Assembly (NCBI GenBank): GCA_905250115.1
Contig: CAJNOI010000039.1
Location: forward strand, 1 to 64,000
DNA from: Adineta steineri
Lineage: Eukaryota; Rotifera; Eurotatoria; Adinetida; Adinetidae
Direction: 5' to 3'
DNA: 64,000 nt
Shown here one piece after another: positions 1-12,115 of this stretch. Within the stretch, counting starts at the first letter, position 1, and each line of letters begins with the position of its first letter. Under the pieces are notes generated by a model. The model did not search any database. It saw nothing but the letters and a program-made list of their open reading frames with translations, and had not been told where the DNA came from. Both the position numbers and the translations under genes were made by a program.

Positions 1-1270
1 CCTTTTTTTGATTGAAATTAAAATGAGTAACAGCAAGATTCGAATAACAACGATTATATCTATTTCCAGTAGAATATCTTACAGAAAACAATATAGATTT
101 ATCCATGTGTATTAATATTAGACATAATAATATCTTTTCATCGGAAGTTATATTTTATATCAACCATTTTGATTATTTATAGATGTTAATGAATAATTAA
201 TCATATCAATATTCTTCGTAAAATAATGTGCTATCTTATGAAAAGTTTCGTGTAGCGAACACAGTTAGTAACTTACTTGATTATGATTATTTCAACTTTT
301 TATGTGAAGTGTGAATAAATTAAGAAGATATTGTATTTGTGAATGAAATTGATTAGAATTATTATCTGTTGAAAACTGTTTTTCTATTGCTACATTTTTG
401 TTCTTTTCTTTAAAACTTGTAATTGTTATTATCAGAGTTTTCTATCGGCGCCATCTATTTTAAATAAAATATAGGATTGTTGATTTATTAATTGATGAAA
501 TAAAAATTTATTTGTTGTTTTTGAAATTGATTAATTGAAATATCAGTCATTGTTTGTGATATGAATTTTAGTTTTATTCATTTTATAATTATAATTTTTT
601 AAAGAATCGAGATGAAAATTAAGAAAGAAGTTTTTTTATTTATGCATTAACTGATGATCAGTAGGTCCTTACAGTACGTAAAATAATAGAGAAAAAAAAA
701 TAATAAAAAAGTAACAAGAAACAACGAGAGAACAAAAGAAAAATAACAGAGATCTCAACTAACTAATATAAAGAAAAGGTTCAGAAAAAATATGAAGAAG
801 TTGAACATCCTCCATATCATATAAAGGAACAGAAGAATTAGAAGAAATCCAATCCATACATCTCTCAAAAAACTGATATGTTACCAACAAATCTTTTAAA
901 AAGATGTAAGCATCTAATAGAATACTCTCTCTCCACTCGAGACTGTCAAAACCTATTCAATAAAGCATTTCACCATCAACAGAATCAGCTAGAGAACATA
1001 AATATTTATTCTGATAACGATAACATCTATCCTCAAGCGATAACTCATCAAATAAATACGCAAATAATCAAAAAAGAATTCTCATACAAATATATTATTT
1101 GTTGATTTTATTATTAGTATTATTTTAATGACTGTAACATTGATATGATATGCAAATATAAATAACGTCATTTAAGGATCTGAGTCATGTTAATCAAAAT
1201 AGAATTGATCACATGTATTGCTTCAACAATATTTTCAAGGTTGTTACTTGTTCTTGCGAAATTACTCTTT
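1..1270. other. Intergenic AT-rich DNA
   Basis: No convincing gene. A 75-codon open stretch at 878-1105 has a run of polar residues and no domain I recognise. It is preceded in frame by a stop at 839-841, so it is not called. The left edge shows no continuation of a neighbouring gene. Confidence 0.6.
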
Positions 1271-1390
1271 CAATGTAATTTCGAAATTTCTTATGTGCAG
1301 TAAAACAATGTTATTTCGAAATTACATATGCGCAGTAAAAGAATGTTATTTCGTAATTACATATGCAGAGTACATTCAGGTATAAAAGGC
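1271..1390 (+). promoter_or_regulatory. Promoter of the eEF2-like gene: three 35-bp repeats plus TATA box
   Basis: Three directly adjacent 35-bp units start at 1271, 1306 and 1341. Each carries an ATTTCGAAAT-like palindrome followed by a TATGYGCAG-like tail. Unit 3 ends 5 bp before a TATAAAAGG box at 1381, which lies 129 bp upstream of the ATG at 1510. The period and the position next to the TATA box are directly visible. A role as a tandem activator site is inferred. A heat-shock element was considered, but the TTC and GAA blocks are fused without the 2-base spacer. Confidence 0.6.
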
Positions 1391-1509
1391 GTCTTGTACT
1401 CCGTTAAATCTCCATTCTTTCACATTCTATGTTAATAAGAAGGTAGTATTTACTTCAATTTATCAATCAAATTTTTTGATTTGTATATCAAATATTACAA
1501 TTATTCATT

Positions 1510-4172
1510 ATGGCAAGACAACGTTCCGAAGCTGTAGCAGAGACAATGTCCAAGACACATAATATTCGTAATATGTGTGTCATTGCACATGTTGATCATG
1601 GTAAATCAACATTGACCGATGCTTTAGTGTATAAAGCTGGTATTATTACCGAACAACAAGCTGGTCAACGTCGATTTACTGATTCATTGGAAACTGAACA
1701 AGAAAAAGGTATTACAATCAAATCCTCTTCTGTTAGTATGTTCTATGAATTGGATGATCAAGTTCTTGGTTAGTACATTTAAAAAATGAATCTAGATTTC
1801 ATATATATAAAATAAATTTTAATATTTAATAGGTGATCTCAAACGAGATGGTAATGGTTTTCTAGTCAATTTAATTGATTCTCCTGGTCATGTTGATTTT
1901 TCATCTGAAGTTACTGCTGCATTACGTGTAACTGATGGTGCATTACTTGTAGTTGATGCTGTTTCAGGTGTGTCTGTACAAACTGAAACTGTTCTTCGAC
2001 AAGCTCTTTCTGAACGTGTACAATTAACCTTAATTATAAATAAAGTAGATCGTTGTATATTAGAACAAAAATTAGAACCGGAAGAACTTTATAAAAAATT
2101 ATCCGGTATTATTGCTCGATGTAATGCATTAATTGCAACATATCGAAGTACTGATGATACAATTTATTCGGATGAACATTTTAATCCAAAATCAGGTAAT
2201 GTTTCATTTGCTTCTGGCAAACAAGGTTGGGCGTTTACATTATCTCAATTTGCCACATTTTACGCTGAAAAAACTAAAGTATCCAAAGAAAAATATATGG
2301 ATCGTTTATGGGGTGAATCATTTTATTCGGCATCAAATAAAAAATGGCTTTCATATGAACAATCAAGAACAAGTGATGATGCTAAACGTGGTTTTAATCA
2401 ATTTATTCTTCAACCATTATATCAAATGCTTACTGCATGTGCTGATTTAAATATGGATGAAGTTCGAACATTATTAACAAAAATTGATATTAAATTACCT
2501 GCTGAAAAACTTGATGCTACTGTTCTCGACAGTAAAACAATAATGTCAAATGTAATGAAACGTTGGTTACCAGCTGGTGAAGCAATGTTACATTTAATTG
2601 TTCTTCATCTTCCATCACCTGCACAAGCACAAACCTATCGTATCCAACATTTATATGAAGGTCCACAAGATGATCAAGTTGCATGTTCAATGAAAGCTTG
2701 TGACCCAAAAGGTGATGTTATGATTTATATTAGTAAGAAAATTCCAGCTCAAGATGGATCACGTTTTCTTTGTTTTGGTCGTATATTTTCCGGTACAATC
2801 GTATCAGGAACAAATGTACGTATACTTGGTCCTGATTTTCATCCAGGTTCAACAAGTGATTTACAAATAAAAAATGTAACAAGTGTAGGTGTTATGATTG
2901 GTGATCGTTGTATACAAATGCATAGTGTACCTGCTGGTAATGTCGTCGCATTAACTGGTATTGATAAGTGTTTATTAAAAACTGCAACTATAACAACAAA
3001 TCCAGATGCACATAATTTTCGTGTAATGAAATTTTCTGTAAGTCCAGTTGTACGTGTAGCTGTTGATGTAAAAAATCCAACAGATCATGCTAAACTTATA
3101 GATGGTCTTAAAAAATTAGTTCAAGCTGATTCACTTGTACAAGTATTGAATGAAAATGGACAACAAGTTATTGCTTGCGCTGGTGAATTACATTTAGAAA
3201 TATGTTTAGCTGATTTAGAAAAATTACATGCACGTTGTGAATTAAAAGTAGCAACACCAATTGTAACTTATCGTGAAACAATTACAGCCGAATCACGTCA
3301 AATAGCATTTACAAAAACAACAAATAAACACAATAAATTTTTCATGCGCGCTTCACCATTAGAAGAAGGTTTAGCTGATGCTATTGAATCAGGTCGTATA
3401 TCATCGAAACAAGATCCCAAAGAACGATCAAAAATATTAGTTGAAGAATTTGGTTGGGATTTAGCTACAACAAAGAAAATTTGGGCATTTGGTCCATATG
3501 ATAATGGACCAAATATACTTGTTGATTCAACAAGAAGTGTTGATGGATTAGGAAATATTCAAGATGCAGTTGTAGCTGCTTTTCAATGGACTACACAAGA
3601 AGGTGTTCTGGCTTCAGAAAATCTTCGTGGTGCACGAATTGAATTACTTGATGCTGAAATTCATCGTGATTCAGGTAAGAGAATAAAATTTTATTTCTTA
3701 TTTTAAAAAATAAAATAAATTTCTTTTTCTTACAGCACATCGTCGACCTGATCAACTTATTCCAGCTATTCGTCGATGTCTTCTAGCTAGTTTACATATG
3801 GCTGAACCACGTTTACTTGAACCAATATTTTTAGTTGATGTCGAATGTCCAACACATATGATCGGCAAAGTCTATTCAACATTAAATAAACGACGTGGTC
3901 AAATCGGTGAAGAAAGTGAATTAAGTGGTACAACATTATCTCGCATAAAAGCTTATCTACCTGTTAATGAATCTTTTGGCTTTACAGAGGAATTACGTCG
4001 AGTAACAAGCGGCACAGCATTTCCTCAATGTCAATTTGATCATTGGTCATTATTACCTGGTGAACCATTTGACATGAATACAAAATGTGGTCAAATTGTA
4101 AGCGAAACACGTCAACGTAAATCTTTATCCGAACAAGTACCAGCATTGGAATCACTTATCGACAGACAATAA
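1510..4172 (+). CDS. EEF2: Divergent elongation factor 2 (eEF2) paralog, 3 exons, 845 aa
   Basis: Exons 1510-1768, 1833-3674 and 3736-4172, with introns of 64 and 61 bases. The joined frame is 845 codons; eEF2 is usually about 858. Family role: the ribosomal translocase GTPase of cytosolic elongation. Seen: P-loop AHVDHGKST, switch II DSPGH, NKVD, SCDPKG-type domain II text (here ACDPKG), [25 protein letters not shown] and IWAFGP, all in the right order. The Thr of the eEF2-kinase site (RFTDS) is kept. The diphthamide His is present (about residue 702, just after intron 2), but the following Gly-Gly-Gly is Arg-Pro-Asp. Domain-I loops are shortened and similarity is well below that expected of a housekeeping eEF2, so a second paralog is more likely than the main gene. 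Confidence 0.93.
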
Positions 4173-4267
4173 ACTACCTTTTTCTTTTCCTTGTCAAAAT
4201 TTGAATCTTTCCCTCTCTCTTTTTTTTATAAATTTCAATAAGAAAAAAATTTTTTAAACAATAAAAT

Positions 4268-6752
4268 TCAAACATCAGTACCAAAATCCGATTCAGTTAC
4301 ATGAAAATGTGATAAAAGTGTTACTTTCGTTGTTAAATCAGGTGCATGAAATTTTTCGACAACAGATAATGATGATGTTGGTCGTTTTAAACTATTTGTA
4401 CTATTTGTTGGTTCAAGAATTTTTTGTTTTTGTCGATAACATAGGAAAATAATAATTAAAATTAATATAAAACAAATAAATGAAAGAATTATAATAAGAA
4501 TTATTAAAATAATTTGTTCTGAATTTTTATCTTCTTCAAATATTGTAATCGATGATTTTTTTGCTCGTGTAGTTGAAGTATTCGATGGCATCCAAAGACG
4601 TAATTCATCTGAAAGACTACGATTTCTTATTGTATAATTCATAGTTGAATCAAAATCGACAATAATAAGACGATATGATATTTGACCAGTTGAATTATGT
4701 ATAATACCTAATAGAACAGCAGCATTTGATCTTGTTGTTGTTGTTGAAGAAAAAAATTGAAAGAGAAGTGAATTTGTTTCTGATGATGATATAATTGTTC
4801 CAACTTTTGAATCTAAAAATATCAAAAAAGATAATAGATCTAATTAGAAAAAACAAAATTAATCATACAACTAATTATTGTAGCTGAACTATCTGTAATA
4901 ATAATTGTATGATTACGATGTTGGCCTGATGCTTCTAATTTAGTTATTTCATAACCATTTTCACGACAATTTGAATAACATTCTGATTGATGTTTTGTTG
5001 TACATGTACATAATGTACAATTATCAATTGCATTATAAGATCCTTCCTTAAATGAAAACAATAATTAAGTTTATTTGAATCATTTCTAGTTTACCGTAAG
5101 TATATGACCATTTATATTACATTGTTTAGCTTGTCGACATGATACACAACAACTATCTGTTCGTATTTCTTTTATTTCATTTTCAAGACAAAATTGATGT
5201 TCACATTGTATACTTTTACATATTATACGATTATGTCGTCGACATGTACAATATTGACATGCTGATGTATACCATATATCATGTTCATAAAAGATCTGAT
5301 AACCTTTATTTCCATAAAATCTACATACATGTCGATTACTACATATTGAACAACAACTATTGGATAAACGAACAACTTTTTCATTCTAAATTAATTTAGA
5401 AATAAAGATCTAAAAATATTTCTGAAAAAGTATTTTCATTAACATACAGATTTACATTGTAAAATTGGACATGCTTCTTCTGTACACATAATTAATCCAT
5501 CTTTACATATACAATGTGTACAATTATTATTTCTAGTCCAAACATCACCATTCTTAGTATAAATAAAAAAAATTATTTATTTTCTCATCAATAAATCAAT
5601 TGATTTTACTTGATAAGTAAGACCAGTATTATCATGACAAATACTTGTTCGACATATTGGACAACATTGACCGGGAATAAATTCAATTGACTAGAATAAA
5701 AAAATATTTTATAAGAACTAAAAATGAAATTATTCATACTTCATGACAATTTTTTATTTTAGGACATTGTTTAATGTAGCAAACAGATGATACATTTTGA
5801 TTTTGTAATGTTTGCGTACACTGACATATAATACATGGTAATGGAGACCACATTGAATTTATTTCATAGAGTTCATTTTGAAATGAACATCGATCTATTA
5901 AAATTAACATACAAAACAATAAGTTTTTTTCGGAATAGAATTTATTAATATTTCTTCAATTCTAATATACTGTCGTATACGAGACATACGTCACATTTTT
6001 CTGTACGATAAATAATCTATCTATATGAATTAGTTTTCACGGAAAAGATCAGACATTACTAATTGTTGATATTATCATAATAGGTTACGCTATTGATTCT
6101 ATAACGTCCGAGTTCAAAAGATTTTACAAGTTTTAAATTCTCATTGAATGTGATCATACTAGACTCTATAAATAAATAAATAACTACTTTGTAAGATTGA
6201 TTGACGGCAAATATCATTACAGAACAATTGGCCATCTCGACAGCGGCATTGTAGACATGATTTTGGATAGAATATTGTATTATGCTATATGTCAAAGATT
6301 AAAATGTCATTAGTTAACAAAGAACAATAGGTTATAACATACAAGTATTGCAGTACTATCATAGAGACAAGAACGTTGAACTGCTGAACATGTTGGACAA
6401 CAGATACCTGCTTTAATTGTTAATTGTTCACCCTTAAATTAAATTCAATTCAATTAAAAATTTAATCTAAAAAATTAATTTTACCATTTGACAATCTTGT
6501 GGCATTTGGCATGTTCGATTTCGACAAATAACAATTTTATTCGATAAACATTTACATGTTTGGCAGGATTCTGTTAATGTCCATTCAGTATTAATCTTAA
6601 ATAAGTAAAACAATAACATTGACATTATTTATGTCTATCTTATTCTCTACCGGATAAGTCGTTGAATTATAATCACATCCAAATGTAATCGTTTGAAACG
6701 TTGTAAATAAAGAACAAATTAATAGAAGTATAAGAAAAAAATATGATAACAT
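4268..6752 (-). CDS. Single-pass membrane protein with von Willebrand C modules (CRIM1/crossveinless-2-like), 10 exons
   Basis: Exons (high to low): 6651-6752, 6485-6595, 6343-6432, 6188-6284, 5740-5894, 5610-5690, 5448-5552, 5095-5385, 4869-5046, 4268-4812. They join in phase to 584 aa. The start is set by a clear signal peptide (MLSYFFLILLLICSLF). Then come about six cysteine modules with the VWC pattern W..CxxCxC...VxC...C and CCxxC (CCPTC, CCPIC, CCSIC, CCVSC). A hydrophobic segment follows at about residues 504-529 (EQIILIILIIILSF...), then a basic stop-transfer and a 55-aa tail. VWC proteins of this layout bind BMP-family ligands at the cell surface, so an extracellular regulatory role is inferred. 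The second module lacks its CCxxC; the 293-base intron 4 could hide that piece. Tail-to-tail with the eEF2-like gene, 95 bp apart. Confidence 0.85.
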
Positions 6753-9700
6753 GATCGAAGATTCCACATGACTTAATCAATATAAATAATAAATCATTAT
6801 CTTAAGTAGAAAAAACAGAAGTAATATAATCATCTTCAATCATTTTCGAGATTAATTTGATCTACAAACAATTTCTATATTGATTTGGTCTTTTGTTCGT
6901 TTGAATATCGTCGATGATCTCTGAAATAAGATGAAGAAACAATCACGATATATTCTCGCTATTCGTTAAACTTTCTTATTGCTTATTGTCAATCATTCTG
7001 CATTATGTTCAATAATTGATTTCTTTCGTTGTTCTCTCTGATGATGCGAAGAGTATAACAAACAAAAAAAGGTTTCTTCGCTCTTTCTCTCCTTCTCCTT
7101 CTCCTCCTCCTCCTCCCTCTTCTCCTTCATTCAATCTGAATGTTTGATGGACAACTCACTGATTGACATAAGCATACACACACATACACAATATACACAT
7201 TTACCTCTCTTTTTTTTCAAGTTTCAGTCATGAAGGACTCTCGACTCTCACCAAACGAACAAGTTCAAATGGCACTATAGATTCTTTTTTTTTCTCGATT
7301 TTTTTCCATTACCATTGTCAACATCTGTTTCTAGTATTCTACTGACTTTTTTTACACATAAATGTACATACCGTTACAAAATTTATTTGTCATAAAAGAG
7401 AAAAAAAACTAAAGAAAACAACAACTGCTGACTACAGTGTCGATTTACCTGATTTGATATATATATATATATATCTAAATGAGAGAGATCATTATCTTCG
7501 TGAATATATATTTTTCTTTTGAAGAACGAAATGTATAATGTCATTGCATCCCTTTCCTTTTCCTGCTTTTTAATAGATTTAACATGATGACACATTGCGC
7601 ATGAGTGTTAATTGCTTTAAATGAGGCCATCTGGTTGCTACGCATACACAAGGTGTATAGACTAGAAGTATTTAATGGTAATGATACGTATGACGATGGT
7701 TTCCGGTTAAGGAATTCTCTTTTTTTTTATCTTGGGATACATAAGCGGTCAAGTTGAAAGATATTAAAAATGGATTAAAGTTTGTCACGCTACATTGTCT
7801 CGCAGGACATCTTACTTATTCATCTCTTTGTATATATTGATCTGTGTATTTAGAAACAGAATAAACTATATATGTATGTATATATATATATATGTGTGTA
7901 TAGTGCAGGCGACGAGACATACAATTGGTAACATAAGAAGAGCAAAGATTTATTATTGATGAACAACAGAATCGACATGCCGTATAAAAATCATTCCTGA
8001 ATGTGATTGATACTGCCCTAGAGCAATGAATGTCATTGTAATCGAAGACAAACAGATCAATTTTTAACAAATGTGTTAATTTTACATATATTCAATAGTT
8101 ACTTTTAGTAAACTTAATTTATTCCGAGAATCAATTCAACATAAAATAATATTATTAGAGAAAAAAAACAAGTGAATACATTCTCATTTAAATTATACTA
8201 TTATAAAGTGTAAAAAAAGAATACAATAGATAATTTAATATAGTAAGATTGTTTATATATATACATATGTTTGAACCAATAAGAAATTTAAGAATAGAAA
8301 CAAAAAAAAACTATGTGTGAATTTTAGTTTCATATGTTCGATGAATAGTTGCCTCAAGCATTATCTTTAAATAAATATGCATATAGAGTAAGTATAATCT
8401 TGTTTATTATTATTATCAATGTTTAATGATGATATGATCAGTCACGGATTTGAGAACATCAATAAGAAAAGAAAATTTTACTTTTCATTTACATTCAATA
8501 AGGTATCTGTATCTGTCATATTTACATTAAGATCACAATAGTTTTTATTCTTTGATATTATTATGATGAAGAGCGCAAAAATCTGTTTCTGGTTACTGTT
8601 AACTGTAAATTTCGTTGATTGACTGATTTTGATTTATTGTATTTGTTGGATGTTTATCTTTGTTGAAGCGCATCTATCAATCAAAGAAAAAGTCAAATAT
8701 TATTATTTTGACATTCAAAAGAAATGCTCTTTTTTTTTATCGTTCATATAAATTGCTCTTATACTTCAAAAAACCTTTATGAATATTTTAAAATAAGCAA
8801 AGAAAAAAAATCTCTTAAAAATCACTTCAATTCTAATTATTTAAGATATATAATATTTGAAAAAAAATCATTAAAATCTTATATTATTATTCATTATGAA
8901 TTCTATACATAAAATGTATGTAAATAAAGTATATGGATATATTTGTGTACTAGAGAAGCATTCATCATTAGATGTTATTAGACTGAACATCAAATATAGT
9001 ACTTTCTATTTTATACTAAATTTACAGGATGAAGAGATTTTAATGTTAATGACTTATTTATCAATTAGAAAATGAATAGAATGGGGTATATTACTGTAAA
9101 ACAGGCGAACGTGCCATATATATAGTAAACTAAGTATAGAATTTTAATAGAGAGAATGAATTTTTATTTATAATTGTTGTAATTAACAACTATCTAGGTA
9201 AAAAGTTATTTTTTGCTTGTATTATTGAAGCATGAGAAAAATTATACTTTTTTAAACAGTTTGTTAGTTTGAAATGTAAACTCTCCGAATTTTTTTATAA
9301 CATAGGTATTGTGTAATATCATCTGTTAACACAAGTGAAACAGATGTTTAGTCAAAATATAACAAATTATATTGTACAAACAGTTGAAATAGTATTCTTT
9401 TGTTATTTCATCATTGTAAGTATATTTAAATGATTGTTTGTGTCACAGATGTAAGCTACCAATTCAAAACGAATAATTAATCAGATATAATCATTTAAAC
9501 CATGATAAATGTCTTTTAGAAATCAGTTCGAAACATGAAAAGTGAATTAAATGTTTTTTTCTTTGTACAATATCGAAAAATAATCTTTTTTTTTGTAAAA
9601 TTGACTGACTAAATATGAGTATTGCAAATAAGTTTAGTTTATTTAAATCAAAAAGAAAACTAAATATACTCTCTTAACTGTCTTATACAAAATCGAATAC

Positions 9701-9818
9701 ATATTTTTTTAAACATTCGATCTTACTAAACTTTACTGCTACTCTCATATAGACATTTTATTCGGGCTCAAACTAATAGAGAAAAAAAAGATAAGTAAGA
9801 CAGTTCAACGGGGTTACA
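6753..9818. other. Intergenic region with simple repeats
   Basis: About 3 kb without a supported gene. It holds a CT-rich run (about 7080-7130), TA-rich microsatellites (7455-7475, 7868-7892) and many poly-A/T tracts. Short open frames here have no recognisable motifs. The part next to 6752 should contain the promoter of the VWC gene. Confidence 0.6.
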
Positions 9819-10765
9819 CTAATGTTTGCCACCAGCTGCTATTTTCTTAGTATCACCATGTCCATGTCCACCTTCCGTGACTGATGTGTTGGGTCGTGGG
9901 GGAGAGCCAATTGGGTCGAGTGCTTCATCTGGCATAACCCATTCATGTTTATGTGGTAATAATTCACCACCTTGTTCAACCCACCAACGTAATGAATCTC
10001 GTTTTTCGTATGGTAAAAATTGTATATCTTTCAATTTATCATGTTCATCTTTATCCCAAACACGAGGAAAGACAGCTTCAGGCATATAGAAGGAAGCTAA
10101 ATTACAAAAAAGAAAAACAAATAAAAACTAATTTACTACCGAAAAAATTTTCATATAAACATACCTAATTCGTAAGTAACTTCATCGGCTGGAGGTACAT
10201 TATCCCATCGATCAAATTCTTTACGTAATTTTTCTACTTCACCTTCAGCCAATTTAACGAATTCTTGAGAACGTTTTTCCTATACATATTATTATATTAA
10301 TTATAATAAGATATGACAATAAACATTTCTTTTATACCTCGGTTTTAGCATATTCTTCAAGTTCTTTAAAACGATTAGCCGAATCTTTTGGATAAGCAAT
10401 TTGGGCATTTTCATACTAAATATAAATTAATATATATATAGATATAAAATTTAAATTGATGCTTACTTCTTTTTGAAGTTTATCAACAAGTGTTGGATCT
10501 TGTACCATCTTTCGATAATAAGCAAAATCAATTTTAGGTAATGCATCATTTAAAGCATTCATTCTAAATAACACAATAGAATATACAAGATTTATTTCAG
10601 AAAAATCTTTACTTACTTAACAGCAGCTTGACTCCATTTAGCTTGAAGATTCGAAACAGTTGTTGTATTAGAACCACTTAATTTTAAAAGACGATTCCAA
10701 TCGACTTTACTTCCAGCAAAACGAGATGCTGCTGCTGCCGCCGATCGGCCTACTTGTTGTGCCAT
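9819..10765 (-). CDS. ATP5PD: Mitochondrial ATP synthase subunit d, 5 exons, 238 aa
   Basis: Exons 10617-10765, 10467-10563, 10338-10415, 10165-10279 and 9819-10096 join to 238 aa. Subunit d is part of the peripheral stalk of F1Fo ATP synthase on the matrix side of the inner membrane. Seen: the family's N-terminal KVDWNRL block (compare TIDW in vertebrates), PKIDFAYYRKMV (compare PAIDWAYYK), and a long charged helical middle (RFKELEEYAKTEEKRSQEF). The C-terminal region is longer than in vertebrates (about 161 aa in human) and ends in a Gly/His-rich segment HGHGD. It is the first of three same-strand genes for inner-membrane proteins. The start is the first ATG, followed by an Ala/Arg-rich stretch. 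Confidence 0.88.
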
Positions 10766-11268
10766 GAAGATTTTAATCGAAATCTTAAAAGAACAACAAA
10801 TTGAATTTCAAAAGACAACTTAATGTATTCTCATAATAAATTATGTGCGGCAGTATCCCTCAGGAAGACTAATCGTTAACATTCAAGAATTTTTCATGAT
10901 AACTTAAAATTCTCATCACTGGGAAAAGCACGCACAAGAACTAAAATAATGTTCATTCCTGTTTTCAAAGTACAGTAATTGGGACTCGAACCTTTATCAT
11001 CTATCTCAAGCGATTAAACTGAAAATTTACATTTAAAAAGTACAAATAATAAAATTTGTTTAGTTCTTTTTTTTTCTCTTTTTGATGGTAGAAATTCAGC
11101 AATGCTAAAGAAGTTAAATTGGACATAGAGAAGGAGAAAAACAAACTCACGTGCCATTTGTCGTAAAAACCAAAGAAGGAAATAGGGAAAAAAATACAAA
11201 TAGAAAGAAAGAAAGACATCATACGAAAAGAAGAAAATAATAACAACTACAATATAGTATGTTTTTTA
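10766..11268. other. Short intergenic spacer
   Basis: Between the start of the subunit d gene and the end of NDUFB2. It contains a tRNA T-arm-like string near 10981 that does not fold into a complete tRNA, and otherwise AT-rich DNA. The promoter of the subunit d gene should lie just above 10765. Confidence 0.5.
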
Positions 11269-11947
11269 TTAATCAAGATCATCTGATGGAATACCCAATT
11301 CTTCATCAGTAAATTTTGACATATCAGGAAAATGAGCATGACCAAAAAACCAACTTGGTTCTTTAAGAAAACGCCATGAAACATACCACCAAAACCAAAT
11401 GGAAAGCACTAAAGCTACATGATAAAACCACATTTCATAAAGATGTGCTTGTGTTCGATAGGGTATAGACAGAGCAACTTGTCCAAGGGATGGACGATAA
11501 TCATGATAGTTTGGTCGTTCTAGAAAAATAATAAAAAATTTATTTATTAAATTTCTCACTATAATGTTTTAAGATTTATCTATATATAATGAATACTAAA
11601 TTCTACTTCAAAGGTATAACTCTATATTCTTTTGCTGATTAATAGCAAAATTCTCTATTAATAATTTTACCTTGCATGAAAGTTATGGTTGGATCTTCTC
11701 CTTGATTTTCATATTTCGATTGAATGCCTGATTGATGACGCCATTCGTGTGTTTTTCTTAAATCTGGTTCATGATGGTGATGATCGTGACCATGACCATG
11801 GCCATGACCATGATCATGAACTTCGGCTGAGCCATGATGTGCTGTTGCTGCTGCTGCCGGTGTTGTTCCAGATATCTTTGTTGATGCATAAATTCTTGGT
11901 ATCATACGAGATGATGATGTAAAGAATTTTACAACCGCCCGATTCAT
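11269..11947 (-). CDS. NDUFB2: NADH dehydrogenase 1 beta subcomplex subunit 2 (NDUFB2) with His-rich N-terminal insert, 2 exons, 175 aa
   Basis: Exons 11671-11947 and 11269-11519 join to 175 aa. NDUFB2 is a small accessory subunit of the membrane arm of mitochondrial complex I. Seen: a mitochondrial-type N-terminus rich in Arg/Ser, one membrane segment (MWFYHVALVLSIWFWWYVSW), and the diagnostic C-terminus FTDEELGIPSDDLD, nearly the same as the vertebrate WTDEELGIPPDDED ending. Odd: residues 44-59 form an alternating His/Gly/Asp tract (HDHGHGHGHG..HHHH) absent from vertebrate NDUFB2, and the protein is about 70 aa longer. The identity rests mainly on the C-terminal signature. Confidence 0.87.
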
Positions 11948-12115
11948 CTTGAATATTTCTAATCTAAAATAAAGAGAAAAAAAGAAATAAAATCTAGTTT
12001 TAAAAAACTTATATTTTTGTCTTTCTTCTTTTCTAAATATATGCATAAATTATACGTTTACTAAGATGCAAAAAAAGACAATTAAATGAAGAAGAGAACG
12101 GGTAATCAATTTAAA

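Noticed and set aside
878..1105. 75-codon open frame as a gene
   Set aside because: No domain, low-complexity composition, and no splice or promoter support.
1271..1375. Three regularly spaced repeats as a CRISPR array
   Set aside because: The units are contiguous with no spacers, and the setting is a spliced eukaryotic gene promoter.
6166..6187. 22-base micro-intron in the VWC gene
   Set aside because: Splicing there leads to an immediate stop; a similar 22-base candidate in MTMR14 (49512-49533) was replaced by a 55-base intron that fits the family alignment better.
10975..11015. tRNA-like T-arm (GGTTCGAGTCCC on the minus strand)
   Set aside because: The stem pairs at only two positions and no anticodon or acceptor arm is present.
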